The position numbers were made by a program, and so were the translations under genes. This document shows positions 33,852 to 46,005 of a stretch of DNA of 64,000 nucleotides, piece by piece (position 1 is the first letter of the stretch; each line of letters begins with the position of its first letter). The notes below the pieces were generated by a model. It had not been told where the DNA came from and searched no databases. It was given only the letters and a program-made list of their open reading frames with translations. The stretch lies in the NCBI RefSeq assembly GCF_000373805.1, contig NZ_KB892470.1:25607-89606 (forward strand), given 5' to 3'. Source of the stretch: Corynebacterium pilosum DSM 20521 = CIP 103422 (lineage in GTDB: Bacteria > Actinomycetota > Actinomycetes > Mycobacteriales > Mycobacteriaceae).

Positions 33852-34748
33852 ATGACTGATTCGACACCTTTTGAAGCAACAACACCCGTCAAGCGCGGAG
33901 TCGCTGACCACCTCATCGACGGCGTGATCATGGATGTGGTCACCCCCGAGCAGGCAAAAATCGCAGAAGATTCCGGCGCATCAGCCGTGATGGCTCTTGA
34001 GCGCGTGCCCGCCGATATCCGCGCCCAGGGCGGAGTGGCCCGCATGTCGGACCCAGACCTCATCGACGGGATTATTGACGCCGTCTCCATTCCGGTCATG
34101 GCGAAGGCCCGCATCGGCCACTTTGTGGAAGCACAAATCCTGGCGGAGCTTGGTGTTGACTTCATCGACGAATCCGAAGTACTCTCCCCAGCCGACTACA
34201 CTCACCACATCAACAAGTGGGACTTTGACCTGCCATTCGTCTGCGGTGCCACCAACCTCGGCGAAGCTTTGCGACGCATCACCGAAGGCGCAGCAATGAT
34301 CCGTTCCAAGGGTGAGGCCGGCACCGGCGATGTCTCCGAAGCCGTCAAGCACCTGCGCACCATCAACGCAGAAATCGCGCGGTTGAAGAACCTGGACCGC
34401 GACGAGCTCTATGTCGCCGCCAAGGAACTGCAGGCACCCTACGACCTGGTCCGCGAAGTCGCTGAGACCGGACAACTGCCCGTCGCCATGTTCGCCGCCG
34501 GAGGCGTATCCACCGCAGCCGATGCCGCGCTCGTGCGTCAGATGGGTGCCCAAGGCGTGTTCGTCGGCTCCGGCATCTTCAAGTCCGGCAACCCAGAAGC
34601 GCGCGCAGCAGCCATTGTCAAGGCTGCCACACATTACGACGACCCATCTGTCCTCGCTGAGGTCTCCCGCGGGCTAGGCGAAGCGATGGTCGGAATCAAC
34701 GTCGCTGACCTGCCGGCACCGCACCGCCTCGCTGAACGCGGCTGGTAA
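33852..34748 (+). CDS. pdxS: Pyridoxal 5'-phosphate synthase subunit PdxS
   Basis: This 298-residue TIM-barrel enzyme builds PLP from ribose 5-phosphate, glyceraldehyde 3-phosphate and ammonia. The catalytic lysines lie in [12 protein letters not shown] and [14 protein letters not shown] 33852 ([10 protein letters not shown]) is chosen; ATG 33843 is close by. The glutaminase partner PdxT, which normally follows and supplies ammonia, is absent: only 84 bp, with a terminator, separate pdxS from convergent icd. Confidence 0.96.
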   Translation: MTDSTPFEATTPVKRGVADHLIDGVIMDVVTPEQAKIAEDSGASAVMALERVPADIRAQGGVARMSDPDLIDGIIDAVSIPVMAKARIGHFVEAQILAELGVDFIDESEVLSPADYTHHINKWDFDLPFVCGATNLGEALRRITEGAAMIRSKGEAGTGDVSEAVKHLRTINAEIARLKNLDRDELYVAAKELQAPYDLVREVAETGQLPVAMFAAGGVSTAADAALVRQMGAQGVFVGSGIFKSGNPEARAAAIVKAATHYDDPSVLAEVSRGLGEAMVGINVADLPAPHRLAERGW

Positions 34749-34781
34749 AAGAATAGGGAAAGCAAGGGCTACAGACAGCGA

Positions 34782-34810
34782 AACGCCCGCCCCTACTAGG
34801 GGCGGGCGTT
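34782..34810. terminator. Bidirectional terminator between pdxS and icd
   Basis: AACGCCCGCCCCTA and its exact inverse TAGGGGCGGGCGTT (14-base arms) surround a single central base, giving a very stable GC-rich hairpin with A/T-flanked ends. It sits in the 84-bp gap between convergent genes and can serve both. Confidence 0.9.
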
Positions 34811-34832
34811 CCTGCATTAAGTGGAAGAAGTG

Positions 34833-37040
<2,208 letters not shown>

Positions 37041-37162
37041 CTACCATACCCGGCCCCAACATAATGCGCGTACTGTTTGCTTGCTTTTCTCCAGCATTCA
37101 CCCCCGTTGGTGCCTGTGCCCTCGCCAGAGCTGCAATGTGGCAGGTAGTAGGATTGGCAGCC

Positions 37163-38059
37163 ATGAGTATGACCATCGCTAGTGTGAACGTCAACGGCAT
37201 CCGCGCAGCCACCAAAGTGCGCAACGAATCCAACCCCGGCATGCTCGCCTGGCTGGACGAGACAGAAGCATCCGTCGTCCTGATGCAAGAGGTCCGCGCC
37301 ACCGAAGAACAAGCAGAGAAAGCGCTCGCGCCCGCACTGGAAAAGGGCTGGCACCTGATCACCGCACCAGCCGAAGCGAAAGGTCGCGCCGGGGTAGGAA
37401 TCTTGAGCCGGAAGCCACTCGACGACGTGGAAATTGGGTTCGGCAACTTCCTCTCCGCCGGCCGCTTCGTTGCGGGCACCATCGACGGAGTGCGCGTGGC
37501 AAGCCTCTACCTGCCATCCGGTTCTGAAGGCACCGAGAAGCAGGACGAAAAGTATCGCTTCTTGGACGATTTCGAACCAATGTTGGCCCAGTGGGCCACC
37601 GAGCACCCCAGCATGGTCATCGGGGGAGACTGGAACATCTGCCACCGCGAACAAGACCTGAAGAACTTCAAATCCAACAAGAAGAAGTCCGGCGTCCTGC
37701 CCGACGAGCGAGCCTTCATGGACTCCGTCTTCGGCAGCTTCCCCGACAGTGAGGCACAAGATAAGCCCACCGCAGGCGAGTACTTCGGCGCGGTTGAATA
37801 CGAGTCAAACCTTCGTCGTGAAGCAAACCCTGACCCGCAGTGGTTCGACGTGGCGCGCCGGCTGCACCCCGACGATGCCCCATACACCTGGTGGACCTAC
37901 CGCGGACAAGCCTTCAACAACAACGCGGGCTGGCGTATCGACTACCAAGCCGCCACTCGCGACATGATGGACCGTGCCGAAGTCACTTGGGTAGAAAAAG
38001 CGCCGACCGTCGAGCAACGCTGGAGCGACCACGCACCGCTGATGGTTAGGTACAAGTAG
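37163..38059 (+). CDS. xth: Exodeoxyribonuclease III / AP endonuclease
   Basis: This 298-residue EEP-family nuclease acts in base-excision repair, cleaving at abasic sites and removing 3' blocks. Motifs are IASVNVNGIRAA, LMQEVRA (metal Glu), GGDWNICH and the terminal SDHAPLMV catalytic His/Asp. The start is ATG 37163, with ATG 37169 an alternative; further upstream coding is not protein-like. It is followed after 5 bp by the TRIC-type gene, so they are probably cotranscribed. Confidence 0.93.
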   Translation: MSMTIASVNVNGIRAATKVRNESNPGMLAWLDETEASVVLMQEVRATEEQAEKALAPALEKGWHLITAPAEAKGRAGVGILSRKPLDDVEIGFGNFLSAGRFVAGTIDGVRVASLYLPSGSEGTEKQDEKYRFLDDFEPMLAQWATEHPSMVIGGDWNICHREQDLKNFKSNKKKSGVLPDERAFMDSVFGSFPDSEAQDKPTAGEYFGAVEYESNLRREANPDPQWFDVARRLHPDDAPYTWWTYRGQAFNNNAGWRIDYQAATRDMMDRAEVTWVEKAPTVEQRWSDHAPLMVRYK

Positions 38060-38064
38060 GAGCT

Positions 38065-38859
38065 ATGTGGGGTTACGATACGCAAGACCTGCTGACGATT
38101 CTGTTCGTCATTGGCATTACCGCGGAGGCGATGACCGCCGCTGTGTCCGCCGGCCGGATGAAAATGGATCTGTTCGGCGTGATCACGCTGGGCGCGCTTA
38201 CTGCGCTTGGTGGCGGCACGATTCGTGACATCCTGCTTGATGCGTACCCCTTGACCTGGGTGGAACAGCCGTTGTACCTGCTAGTCGTCATCATCGCGTC
38301 CGTGATGACGGTGAAGATCAGTTGGCTGATGCACCAGCTCCGAAAATTCTTCCTGGTGGCGGACGCCATCGGGCTTGCCGCCTTCGTGGTGCTGGGCACC
38401 CAGATCGCGCTCGGCCTAGGGCACGGCTTCATCATCGCCGCTGTGGCTGCCGTGACTACGGGTGTGTCTGGTGGCATCATGCGCGACGTGCTGTCGGACC
38501 GCGTGCCGCTGGTCTTTCGGAAAGAGCTCTACGCCTCCGTGGCGGTGATGGGCACCGCGGTGTACATGATCCTGCTCTGGTTCGGCGTGCCCGAGTGGTT
38601 GGTCGCGATCATCACCGTGATCTTTGTGTTGGCAGCGCGCCTGCTCTCGCTGAAGTTCAACTGGGGACTGCCCGTCTACGAATATGACGACGAGAAGCTC
38701 GCCGCCGTGGACCCGAAGCATCAGCTGTCCACGTTCTTGTACACGCGTGCGCGCCGTGTGCCGGGTGCGCGCCGCGTGTACCGCCAGGTACGTAAGATTC
38801 AGGATCACCGTCCCTCCCGCAGGCGCCGCGAGCGTGACGACGAGGAACCGGAGGGATGA
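38065..38859 (+). CDS. TRIC-type cation channel family (UPF0126) membrane protein
   Basis: This 264-residue protein contains two related UPF0126/TRIC halves, each with a glycine-rich motif (ALGGGTIRDILLD and VSGGIMRDVLSDRVPLV), across about seven helices. Relatives are trimeric potassium-selective channels. A highly basic C-terminal tail (about residues 225-264) is cytoplasmic and longer than usual. The gene follows xth closely and precedes trpS by 39 bp. Confidence 0.88.
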   Translation: MWGYDTQDLLTILFVIGITAEAMTAAVSAGRMKMDLFGVITLGALTALGGGTIRDILLDAYPLTWVEQPLYLLVVIIASVMTVKISWLMHQLRKFFLVADAIGLAAFVVLGTQIALGLGHGFIIAAVAAVTTGVSGGIMRDVLSDRVPLVFRKELYASVAVMGTAVYMILLWFGVPEWLVAIITVIFVLAARLLSLKFNWGLPVYEYDDEKLAAVDPKHQLSTFLYTRARRVPGARRVYRQVRKIQDHRPSRRRRERDDEEPEG

Positions 38860-38892
38860 GGCAGCGCGCCCTAGCCGGGCTGGCTAGACTAA

Positions 38893-39909
<1,017 letters not shown>

Positions 39910-39919
39910 AACATAAAGC

Positions 39920-39959
39920 AAGCCCGCCTGCTCCGGAAACAAGGAGACAGGCGGGCTTT
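39920..39959. terminator. Terminator after trpS
   Basis: AAGCCCGCCTG (39920-39930) pairs with CAGGCGGGCTT (39948-39958). An inner CTCC/GGAG stem separated by one bulged base extends the hairpin, and T residues follow. It serves trpS and possibly the convergent small membrane gene. Confidence 0.9.
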
Positions 39960-39975
39960 GTGCTTGCGCGGTGGT

Positions 39976-40191
39976 TTAGAGGCCACCCTCGCGACGGCCA
40001 GTGCGGCGGCTGGTCTTGCCAGACAGCATGATGGTGACGATCAGGCCGATAACGAAAATAGCTACGACGATCCAGATGAACCAAGACCAGTCCAGGCCAT
40101 TGGAGTACCACGCTGGGTAGTTCGGGTACTGGGGAGATGCTTCCTGCGCGAGGTACGCTACGGAGTCCGCAAAAGAATCAGCAAATGGCAT
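39976..40191 (-). CDS. Small single-span membrane protein, unknown function
   Basis: This 71-residue protein has an aromatic-rich, probably external N-terminus (about residues 1-34), one helix (about 36-57, FIWIVVAIFVIGLIVTIML) and a basic tail (SGKTSRRTGRREGGL). The family is unrecognised. It is convergent with trpS across a terminator and divergent from the BrkB-family gene; the 166-bp AT-rich gap between them probably carries both promoters. Confidence 0.65.
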   Translation of the reverse strand: MPFADSFADSVAYLAQEASPQYPNYPAWYSNGLDWSWFIWIVVAIFVIGLIVTIMLSGKTSRRTGRREGGL

Positions 40192-40357
40192 GGTGCTTAA
40201 TACCTTTCATGTACGTTCATGGCACGTGGATGTAATTATTACACGAGTATAGATGCACATTACCTATTCACCTTTCGTGTAGCCCCCTTCATGCACACTG
40301 TGAGAGAGGTGGCTACGATCGAGTAGGTAATAACTTATTTATTAATCGAGGGAGCCC

Positions 40358-41455
40358 ATGTCCACCCGCACGAGCCCGAACGAACACAAGCTTGACGATT
40401 ACGGCATTGAGCGCGAGCACAAAGACGACGAAAGCGTCGTCGAAAAGGTGCGCGACGAAGCGCCTGTCGTCGACCACCTCATGCGCATGCAGGACCGCTT
40501 CGGTAAAGGTGGCGGTAACCAGTACTCGGCCGGCATTACATACTTCTCTGTCATGTCCGTGTTCCCACTGGCCATGCTGCTCTTCGGTACCTTAGCGCTG
40601 TTCCTCGCCGGCAACCCTGATCTCCTGGACCGCATCCAGACCCAGATTACGGAATCCGTCGACGGCGATCTAGGAGAGCTAGTCAACAGCATCATCGATC
40701 AAGCCATCGCCGCCCGTGGCGCCGTGTTGAGTGTCGGTGCACTGACCGCTTTGTGGTCCGGCTTGGGGTGGATTAACAACCTGCGCGCTGGTGTGGGTGC
40801 GATGTGGAACCTCGCCCCAACAGAGGGCGGCAATTTCGTCGTCAAGAAGCTGCGCGACTTGGTAGCGCTGATCGGCCTGATCATCGCGCTCGGCTTCGCC
40901 TTCATCGTCACGGCGATCGGTTCTTCCAGCTTTACGACGACGGTGCTAGAACGCTTCTGGCCCGGCGACAATATTCCGGGGCTGCGCTGGATCATCTTTG
41001 GTGTGGCCATCGTGCTGGGTATTGCCGCCAACTTCCTGGTGATGTTCTGGATCCAGAAGATGCTGCCGCGCACGCACGTGCCGACGAAGTCTGCGCTGAA
41101 GGGTGCTCTGTTGGGTGCCATCATCTTCGAGATCTTGAAGCAGTTCTCCACCGTGATCATTTCTTCCGCCACCTCTAACCCGGCGGGTGCGGCGTTTGGG
41201 CCGATCATCACGCTGATGGTGCTGCTGTACCTGATCTGGCGCGTCGTTCTCTATGTGGCGGCGTGGACGGCGACCACTGAAGAAGCCCTGGAACATGCAC
41301 CGGTGGACGTGCCTGATTCAGCCGTCATTCGCGTGCGCTCCGATATCAGCGCCTCTGCAGGCCAGTCCACTGCGGACAGCAGCCGAACTTTCGGTATCGG
41401 CGCTATCGTCGGCGCGTTGATCGCCGGAATTATCGCTGTTTTCGGCCGAAAGTAA
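40358..41455 (+). CDS. YihY/BrkB-family membrane protein
   Basis: This 365-residue protein has an acidic/basic mixed N-terminal 45 residues, then six transmembrane helices of the YihY/virulence factor BrkB family (FGKGGGNQYSAGITYFSVMSVFP, GAVLSVGALTALWSGLGW, AAFGPIITLMVLLYLIWRVVLYVAA in parts), and a final hydrophobic segment at the C-terminus. Its transport or envelope function is not established. The 3' end overlaps the convergent carboxypeptidase gene by 26 bp. Confidence 0.87.
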   Translation: MSTRTSPNEHKLDDYGIEREHKDDESVVEKVRDEAPVVDHLMRMQDRFGKGGGNQYSAGITYFSVMSVFPLAMLLFGTLALFLAGNPDLLDRIQTQITESVDGDLGELVNSIIDQAIAARGAVLSVGALTALWSGLGWINNLRAGVGAMWNLAPTEGGNFVVKKLRDLVALIGLIIALGFAFIVTAIGSSSFTTTVLERFWPGDNIPGLRWIIFGVAIVLGIAANFLVMFWIQKMLPRTHVPTKSALKGALLGAIIFEILKQFSTVIISSATSNPAGAAFGPIITLMVLLYLIWRVVLYVAAWTATTEEALEHAPVDVPDSAVIRVRSDISASAGQSTADSSRTFGIGAIVGALIAGIIAVFGRK

Positions 41456-42671
41456 GAGCCACAAAGCCCACGATGATTGCGGCCAGCAGGACCATGGACG
41501 CAATCGCAACGCTCACCCCGGTGGAGTCATGATTTGGCGCCGCCGACACCTTAGGGGTGGGCGTTTTCGTCTGTGTGGCAGGGGCCTCGTCGTTAAGCGA
41601 AACAGCTAAATTGGCCACCGCGTCCTCCGACGGCCACTGAGAAGCCTCGTACAACAGAGCCTGGGCCTGCTGCCACGCGCGCCCTTCCTCGATGGTGGTG
41701 TCGAGGATGACCGCCATCAGGCGGCGACCGTCGCGCTCTATCGCGCCGACGAAGGTGTGATTCGCATCGTCCGTGAAGCCGGTTTTGCCGCCGATGCCGT
41801 CGGGATCATTCATGAACAGCCCGTTGTCATTCCACAACTCGTAGCCTTCGACATCGCCATAGCCGGGGAAGTCGATGAATTCCGTGCCCACGATGCGGGC
41901 AAAAGTCGGATCCGAATAAGCGTGCTGGTAAATCATGCCCATGTCCCACGCTGAGGTCTGCATGCCCGCAGCGTCCAGACCCGAATAGGAGGCGGCGCGG
42001 GTATCGGTGGTGCCTAATTTCGTGGCAAGCTCGTTGATCACCTTCAGCGCTGCCTGATCACCACCGAGCTCCTGGGCCAACGCGTGCGCAGCGTCGTTGC
42101 CTGAACCCATCAGCAACCCATGCAGAAGCTCTTCAACCGTGTACACCCCGCCGGCACCCAAGCCCACCGAAGAACCGACCTGCGAGGCGGTCTCCTCGCT
42201 GACGGTCACCTTCTTGTCTAGGGGCAGCTCCTCGATCGCCTCTAAAGCAAGCAGCACCTTGATGATCGACGCAGGGCGGTAGCGGCCATGCGGATCCTTC
42301 ATCGCGATGACATCGCCGGTATCAATATCCGCCACCAGCCACGCGGAAGCATGCACGGACTCGTCGACGATGAAACCTTCCGGGGCGATCAGCCCGCAGG
42401 GGCCGTCATAGTGCTGCGGCAGAACCGTGGGTGTCACCCCATCGGAGGGCACCTCGGATGTGGTCCGAGCCCGCGGCGGAACTAATGCGTTAGGGCAGTC
42501 ATCGGTCAACGGTGCTGCATCGCGCCAGTCCGGGTCCGCCGACTCGGCTGGCTCTGCTGGTTCGGTCAGCGGCGCCACGGGAAGCAGCGGGGTAGCTGAA
42601 GCCACCACCGGCGGAACCAGTGCGGCACTCAAGGTTGCTGCGGCAGTGAAGGCGGTAATTCTTTTCATCAA
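41430..42671 (-). CDS. D-alanyl-D-alanine carboxypeptidase (peptidase S11)
   Basis: This 413-residue penicillin-binding protein trims stem pentapeptides of peptidoglycan. It has a signal peptide (residues 1-27), the SxxK motif Ser135-Lys138 (SIIK), SGN at 190-192 and KTG at 296-298, and a C-terminal transmembrane anchor (about 385-408) followed by FGRKQR. A proline-rich linker precedes the anchor, so the enzyme faces the wall. The last 26 bp overlap the convergent BrkB-family gene. Confidence 0.93.
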   Translation of the reverse strand: MMKRITAFTAAATLSAALVPPVVASATPLLPVAPLTEPAEPAESADPDWRDAAPLTDDCPNALVPPRARTTSEVPSDGVTPTVLPQHYDGPCGLIAPEGFIVDESVHASAWLVADIDTGDVIAMKDPHGRYRPASIIKVLLALEAIEELPLDKKVTVSEETASQVGSSVGLGAGGVYTVEELLHGLLMGSGNDAAHALAQELGGDQAALKVINELATKLGTTDTRAASYSGLDAAGMQTSAWDMGMIYQHAYSDPTFARIVGTEFIDFPGYGDVEGYELWNDNGLFMNDPDGIGGKTGFTDDANHTFVGAIERDGRRLMAVILDTTIEEGRAWQQAQALLYEASQWPSEDAVANLAVSLNDEAPATQTKTPTPKVSAAPNHDSTGVSVAIASMVLLAAIIVGFVALTFGRKQR

Positions 42672-42722
42672 GCGTTGATTCTAGGCCTCCCTGTGTGGCC
42701 GCTGTGCTTTGACGTACCAAAG

Positions 42723-42741
42723 TGAGGTTAGGCTGCCATAA
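42723..42741. promoter_or_regulatory. DtxR-type iron box candidate before the VIT1/CCC1 gene
   Basis: TGAGGTTAGGCTGCCATAA matches 15 of 19 positions of the corynebacterial DtxR consensus TTAGGTTAGSCTAACCTAA. The left half and centre are nearly perfect. It lies 75 bp before the ATG of a predicted iron/manganese transporter, a fitting target for iron control. Confidence 0.55.
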
Positions 42742-42816
42742 AAATGCCTCTGAACTGGGAGTTAGTTAGTACTGCCTTGCTTGTGGCGGTGTCAACATGA
42801 GGATACTAATGGGGGT

Positions 42817-43527
42817 ATGAGCGAAACAAAAACCCCATCACAGACAACCACTGGACTCAACGAGAAACTTAATCAACTACGCGCCGGAGTGATGGGCGCT
42901 AACGACGGCATCGTCTCCACCGCTGCCGTTGTGGTGGGCGTGGCGGGTGCTACCTCAGATGTCCGCTCCATCGCCACCGCCGGTATCGCTGCAGTTATCG
43001 GTGGTGCGGTGTCGATGGCATTAGGCGAATATGTTTCCGTCTCTTCCCAGCGAGATTCGGAAGAAGCCCTCATTGAAAAGGAACAGAAGCTGCACGCCGA
43101 GGATCCCGAAGGGGAATTCGAGGTGCTGGTGCAGGAATACATCGCGAAGGGGATATCTGAAGAGACTGCCCACCAAGTAGCCACCGAGGTCACCGAACAC
43201 GACGCCCTCGAGGCCCACCTTGATATGCACTACGGCATTGACCGCAGTGATGTCGTCAGCCCGTGGTCGGCAGGCATCGCGTCGTTCTTCGCCTTCTTCC
43301 TCGGCGCGCTCCTGCCTTTGGCGGCGATCCTGTTTCCTCCAGAGAGCTGGCGGGTGCCGGTCACGTTCGTGGTCACAATCGCCGCTTTGGCGATCACCGG
43401 GGTGATCTCCGCGCGCCTGGGCGGGGCCAAGCCGGGGCGAGCCGCGCTGCGCCTTGCCATTGGCGGTACGCTGGCGCTCGCCTTCACCTTCGTGGTGGGC
43501 TGGCTGTTCGGTACGAACGTGGGCTAG
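42817..43527 (+). CDS. VIT1/CCC1-family iron/manganese transporter
   Basis: This 236-residue membrane protein belongs to the vacuolar iron transporter family. The first helix region reads LRAGVMGANDGIVSTAAVVVGVAGA, followed by GAVSMALGEYVSVSSQ, a charged cytoplasmic metal-binding loop (about residues 75-150, rich in Glu/His) and three C-terminal helices. In bacteria it would export Fe(II) or Mn(II). ATG 42817 (MSETKTPSQT) is chosen. It ends with a 4-bp overlap with the convergent gene. Confidence 0.9.
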   Translation: MSETKTPSQTTTGLNEKLNQLRAGVMGANDGIVSTAAVVVGVAGATSDVRSIATAGIAAVIGGAVSMALGEYVSVSSQRDSEEALIEKEQKLHAEDPEGEFEVLVQEYIAKGISEETAHQVATEVTEHDALEAHLDMHYGIDRSDVVSPWSAGIASFFAFFLGALLPLAAILFPPESWRVPVTFVVTIAALAITGVISARLGGAKPGRAALRLAIGGTLALAFTFVVGWLFGTNVG

Positions 43528-44762
43528 AACTTGGAGAAGCGTTTGATCAACATGTCTTCAAGCTGCTGCCAGTTCTCCGCCTTGTCATTAAACGGTGCGG
43601 ATGGCACGTAGCCTGCGGCCTCAGTGGAGCCAAGCATGTATGCCAAGTAGTCCTGCATGCGTGGGTTCGCCAGCAGGAAGGAGTTCAGCGAATCATCGCC
43701 GGCCCAGTCGGCGGCATCCGCCATGACTTCATAGGCCTTGCCCATCTGGTCGGTATCCACGGCATCGACACCCTTCTCGATGTCCGCCGCAATCCCGTTG
43801 AAGGAGTACGCATTATCCTTGTGTACCTGCAGCTCCAGTTCGCCGGCGTGTGCGGAACTGACCAGATCCTCCCACGTAGACATGCTGGAGAGATCGTGAT
43901 CGTCGTTATCCAGCATCCAGCGCAGCAGCTGCTTGTTGGTGGGGAAGGTGAAGATCTCGCCGTACTTGCCCAGGAACACCGGCGCGCGATCGAGGTAGGT
44001 GCGCAGGGTGTACACGCTCTTGCCTTGGATGGTGATCTTCACCGGATCAATACCAGCGGCCGCCCATGCCGAAGTGTCATAAGGATCCACCGCTTCGCGT
44101 TCGGCCTCCGCCTGCTTTTCTGCTTCCTCCCGGGCTTTCTTGCGCGCCTCCGCCGCGTCCGTGATCCGTGTCGCAGCAGCGGAAACGGCCTCGGCGTCCA
44201 GCTCGTTTGTCGGCACGACGCGCACCTGCGCATCAATACTTTCGACGACGCTCTCCCAGTTTGTCAGCACAGCGCGACCAACGGCGGACCATTCACCCAG
44301 GCCCTGATCGCGCGTGTAGTGCTCAACGCCACGGTTCACGTTGCCCAACACGGAATGCGAAGCGAAGAAGATCACGGCATCCTCAGCGCCAGCCACCTGC
44401 GCCAAAGAGTTGGTCAGCTGGAAGATACGAGCAGTCGTCGATACGTTTTCGTGGTTCGGGCGGCCCGCCAGAAACTTCGGTGCACCGATGATGTCATAGT
44501 GGTGCTTCTCCGCAGGCACCACACGGTCATCGCCGCTAGCGCTGAACTGGCCCCACTTCGGGTGCGTGGTCAACTCATGAGAGGAAGCGGATTCCAGGTG
44601 GGTCAGCAGCTCCTCGGGGGAGTGGAACAGCAACACTTTCTCAGCATCACCGTAGAAAGCCTGCCACTCGGAACCGTGTTCCTTCCATGTTGGGGCCCAC
44701 AGGGTGTAGAAGTCACCTTCCGTCAGTGACACTTGAACTGGGAGAATTGCACGCGTGCTCAT
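43524..44762 (-). CDS. Conserved hypothetical protein with central coiled coil
   Basis: This 412-residue soluble protein has no signal peptide or membrane segment. Two globular parts (residues about 1-195 and 240-412) flank a short charged helix (AARKKAREEAEKQAEAERE-like, about 203-225). Tryptophan and acidic residues are frequent. I do not recognise a family. MSTRAILPVQ at 44762 is the preferred start. It lies next to the NlpC/P60 gene on the same strand, but 22 bp apart with no overlap. Confidence 0.7.
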   Translation of the reverse strand: MSTRAILPVQVSLTEGDFYTLWAPTWKEHGSEWQAFYGDAEKVLLFHSPEELLTHLESASSHELTTHPKWGQFSASGDDRVVPAEKHHYDIIGAPKFLAGRPNHENVSTTARIFQLTNSLAQVAGAEDAVIFFASHSVLGNVNRGVEHYTRDQGLGEWSAVGRAVLTNWESVVESIDAQVRVVPTNELDAEAVSAAATRITDAAEARKKAREEAEKQAEAEREAVDPYDTSAWAAAGIDPVKITIQGKSVYTLRTYLDRAPVFLGKYGEIFTFPTNKQLLRWMLDNDDHDLSSMSTWEDLVSSAHAGELELQVHKDNAYSFNGIAADIEKGVDAVDTDQMGKAYEVMADAADWAGDDSLNSFLLANPRMQDYLAYMLGSTEAAGYVPSAPFNDKAENWQQLEDMLIKRFSKF

Positions 44763-44783
44763 GCACACCGACTTTACCGAATG

Positions 44784-45653
44784 CTATGCCGTTGGTCGCC
44801 AGAACCCCTTGAAAGCCATGCCCAGATTATTTGTGCGCACCGGGCTCATCCCCACTGGATCTCCGGCTTCCACCATCATCCCGTCACCCGCGTACATGGC
44901 CACGTGCCCATCCCACACCACCAGGTCACCCTCTTGAAGATCTTCGTAGGCAACCTGCTGGCCCACCGCCTGGTTTTCTGCCGTGCGCGGAATCTCCACC
45001 CCGGCCTGGCCATACGCCCACGACGTCAACCCGGAGCAGTCGAAACCGCCAGGCTGGCTCCCGCCCCACACATAAGGGGTGCCGATCTGGCTTTTCGCAG
45101 CCGCCACGGCAGCCTTGCCCGCCGCGTTATCGCCCGTGACTGGGGAGGGCTCGGCCGGCGGGGCGAGAGTGGCGGCCGCGGGAGTGGTCTCTGGGGAAAC
45201 ATAGGTATTGGTGTGCTCCTCCACAGGCGCCGCCGCGCGTTCCTCTAGGCGCTCTGCGAGAGGCTCCAGTTCTTTCTCCCAGCGCTCCACCCGTACAGCT
45301 GCGCGGGTGACGCATTCCACGCCGTACAAAGTCAGCTGGATCGCCACGGCGGGAGAGGTCGGGATCAGGGGTGCTTTGAGTGTGGCTTCGCGGATAAACT
45401 CTTGGGCAATATTCCACAGGTCCATGGCGCACAGGCCGGTCAGCACCAATGCGTGGGCGGCGGTGGATTCGATGGTGGCGCCATCGTCGGCAAGTTCGTC
45501 GAGCCTGCGGAAGAAGTTGGCGGGGTCCCCGTCGGTAAGCTCCGCCAGCTGGGCGACCGCATCAAACTGCGGAACCCTACTGATCAGGGGAGGGGTGAAC
45601 TGCTGTGGGATTCGCGAAGCGATGGCCTGGACGGGCCCGGTGATGTCAATCAT
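44784..45653 (-). CDS. NlpC/P60 (C40) peptidase without signal peptide
   Basis: This 289-residue protein has a helical N-terminal region (about residues 1-140), a Pro/Ala/Thr linker (about 140-180) and a C-terminal NlpC/P60 domain. The catalytic Cys206 is in GGFDCSGLTSW and His250 in VVWDGHVAMYAG. The family cleaves D-Glu-meso-DAP bonds in peptidoglycan, yet there is no signal peptide. A 95-residue helical protein is encoded just upstream with a 4-bp overlap, so the two probably act together, perhaps via a WXG100/type VII-like export route. Confidence 0.85.
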   Translation of the reverse strand: MIDITGPVQAIASRIPQQFTPPLISRVPQFDAVAQLAELTDGDPANFFRRLDELADDGATIESTAAHALVLTGLCAMDLWNIAQEFIREATLKAPLIPTSPAVAIQLTLYGVECVTRAAVRVERWEKELEPLAERLEERAAAPVEEHTNTYVSPETTPAAATLAPPAEPSPVTGDNAAGKAAVAAAKSQIGTPYVWGGSQPGGFDCSGLTSWAYGQAGVEIPRTAENQAVGQQVAYEDLQEGDLVVWDGHVAMYAGDGMMVEAGDPVGMSPVRTNNLGMAFKGFWRPTA

Positions 45654-45937
45654 GCCAGCGTCCTTTCAAACCCGGCGGCGATGTCCGCATCGGCGTTGAA
45701 GGCATCGGAGATCATCGTCTCCACGGATTCCGCGACAGAGTTGGCTTCGTTGAAGAGAGCGGCGGAGGCATCGTCGTAACGCGCAAGTGCTGCGGTCAAG
45801 GCGTGGCAAAAGCGGGTGTTGGGAAGTAGTACATCGCCGATGGTCTGCAAACCGTGGGCGTCCTCGCGGACGGCACTGATTAAGGGGCGAAGGATTTCGG
45901 GGTCAACGGTGAAAGTGTGGTCATTGTTTCGAGTCAT
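45650..45937 (-). CDS. Small helical protein paired with the NlpC/P60 peptidase
   Basis: This 95-residue protein is predicted to be mostly two helices, at about residues 14-40 and 50-90, with an Ala/Glu/Asp-rich surface. It has no signal peptide. Size and shape recall WXG100/ESX-type partner proteins, but no WXG motif is present; a bend falls near residue 43 (LLPNTRFCHA). It overlaps the peptidase gene by 4 bp. The function is unknown. Confidence 0.65.
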   Translation of the reverse strand: MTRNNDHTFTVDPEILRPLISAVREDAHGLQTIGDVLLPNTRFCHALTAALARYDDASAALFNEANSVAESVETMISDAFNADADIAAGFERTLA

Positions 45938-46005
45938 ACCTACTTAGACTGTGAAAACCCGCTTCCGGTTCCGTCCTTTTCGGAATTAGTTCTAGCATGG
46001 GGGCT

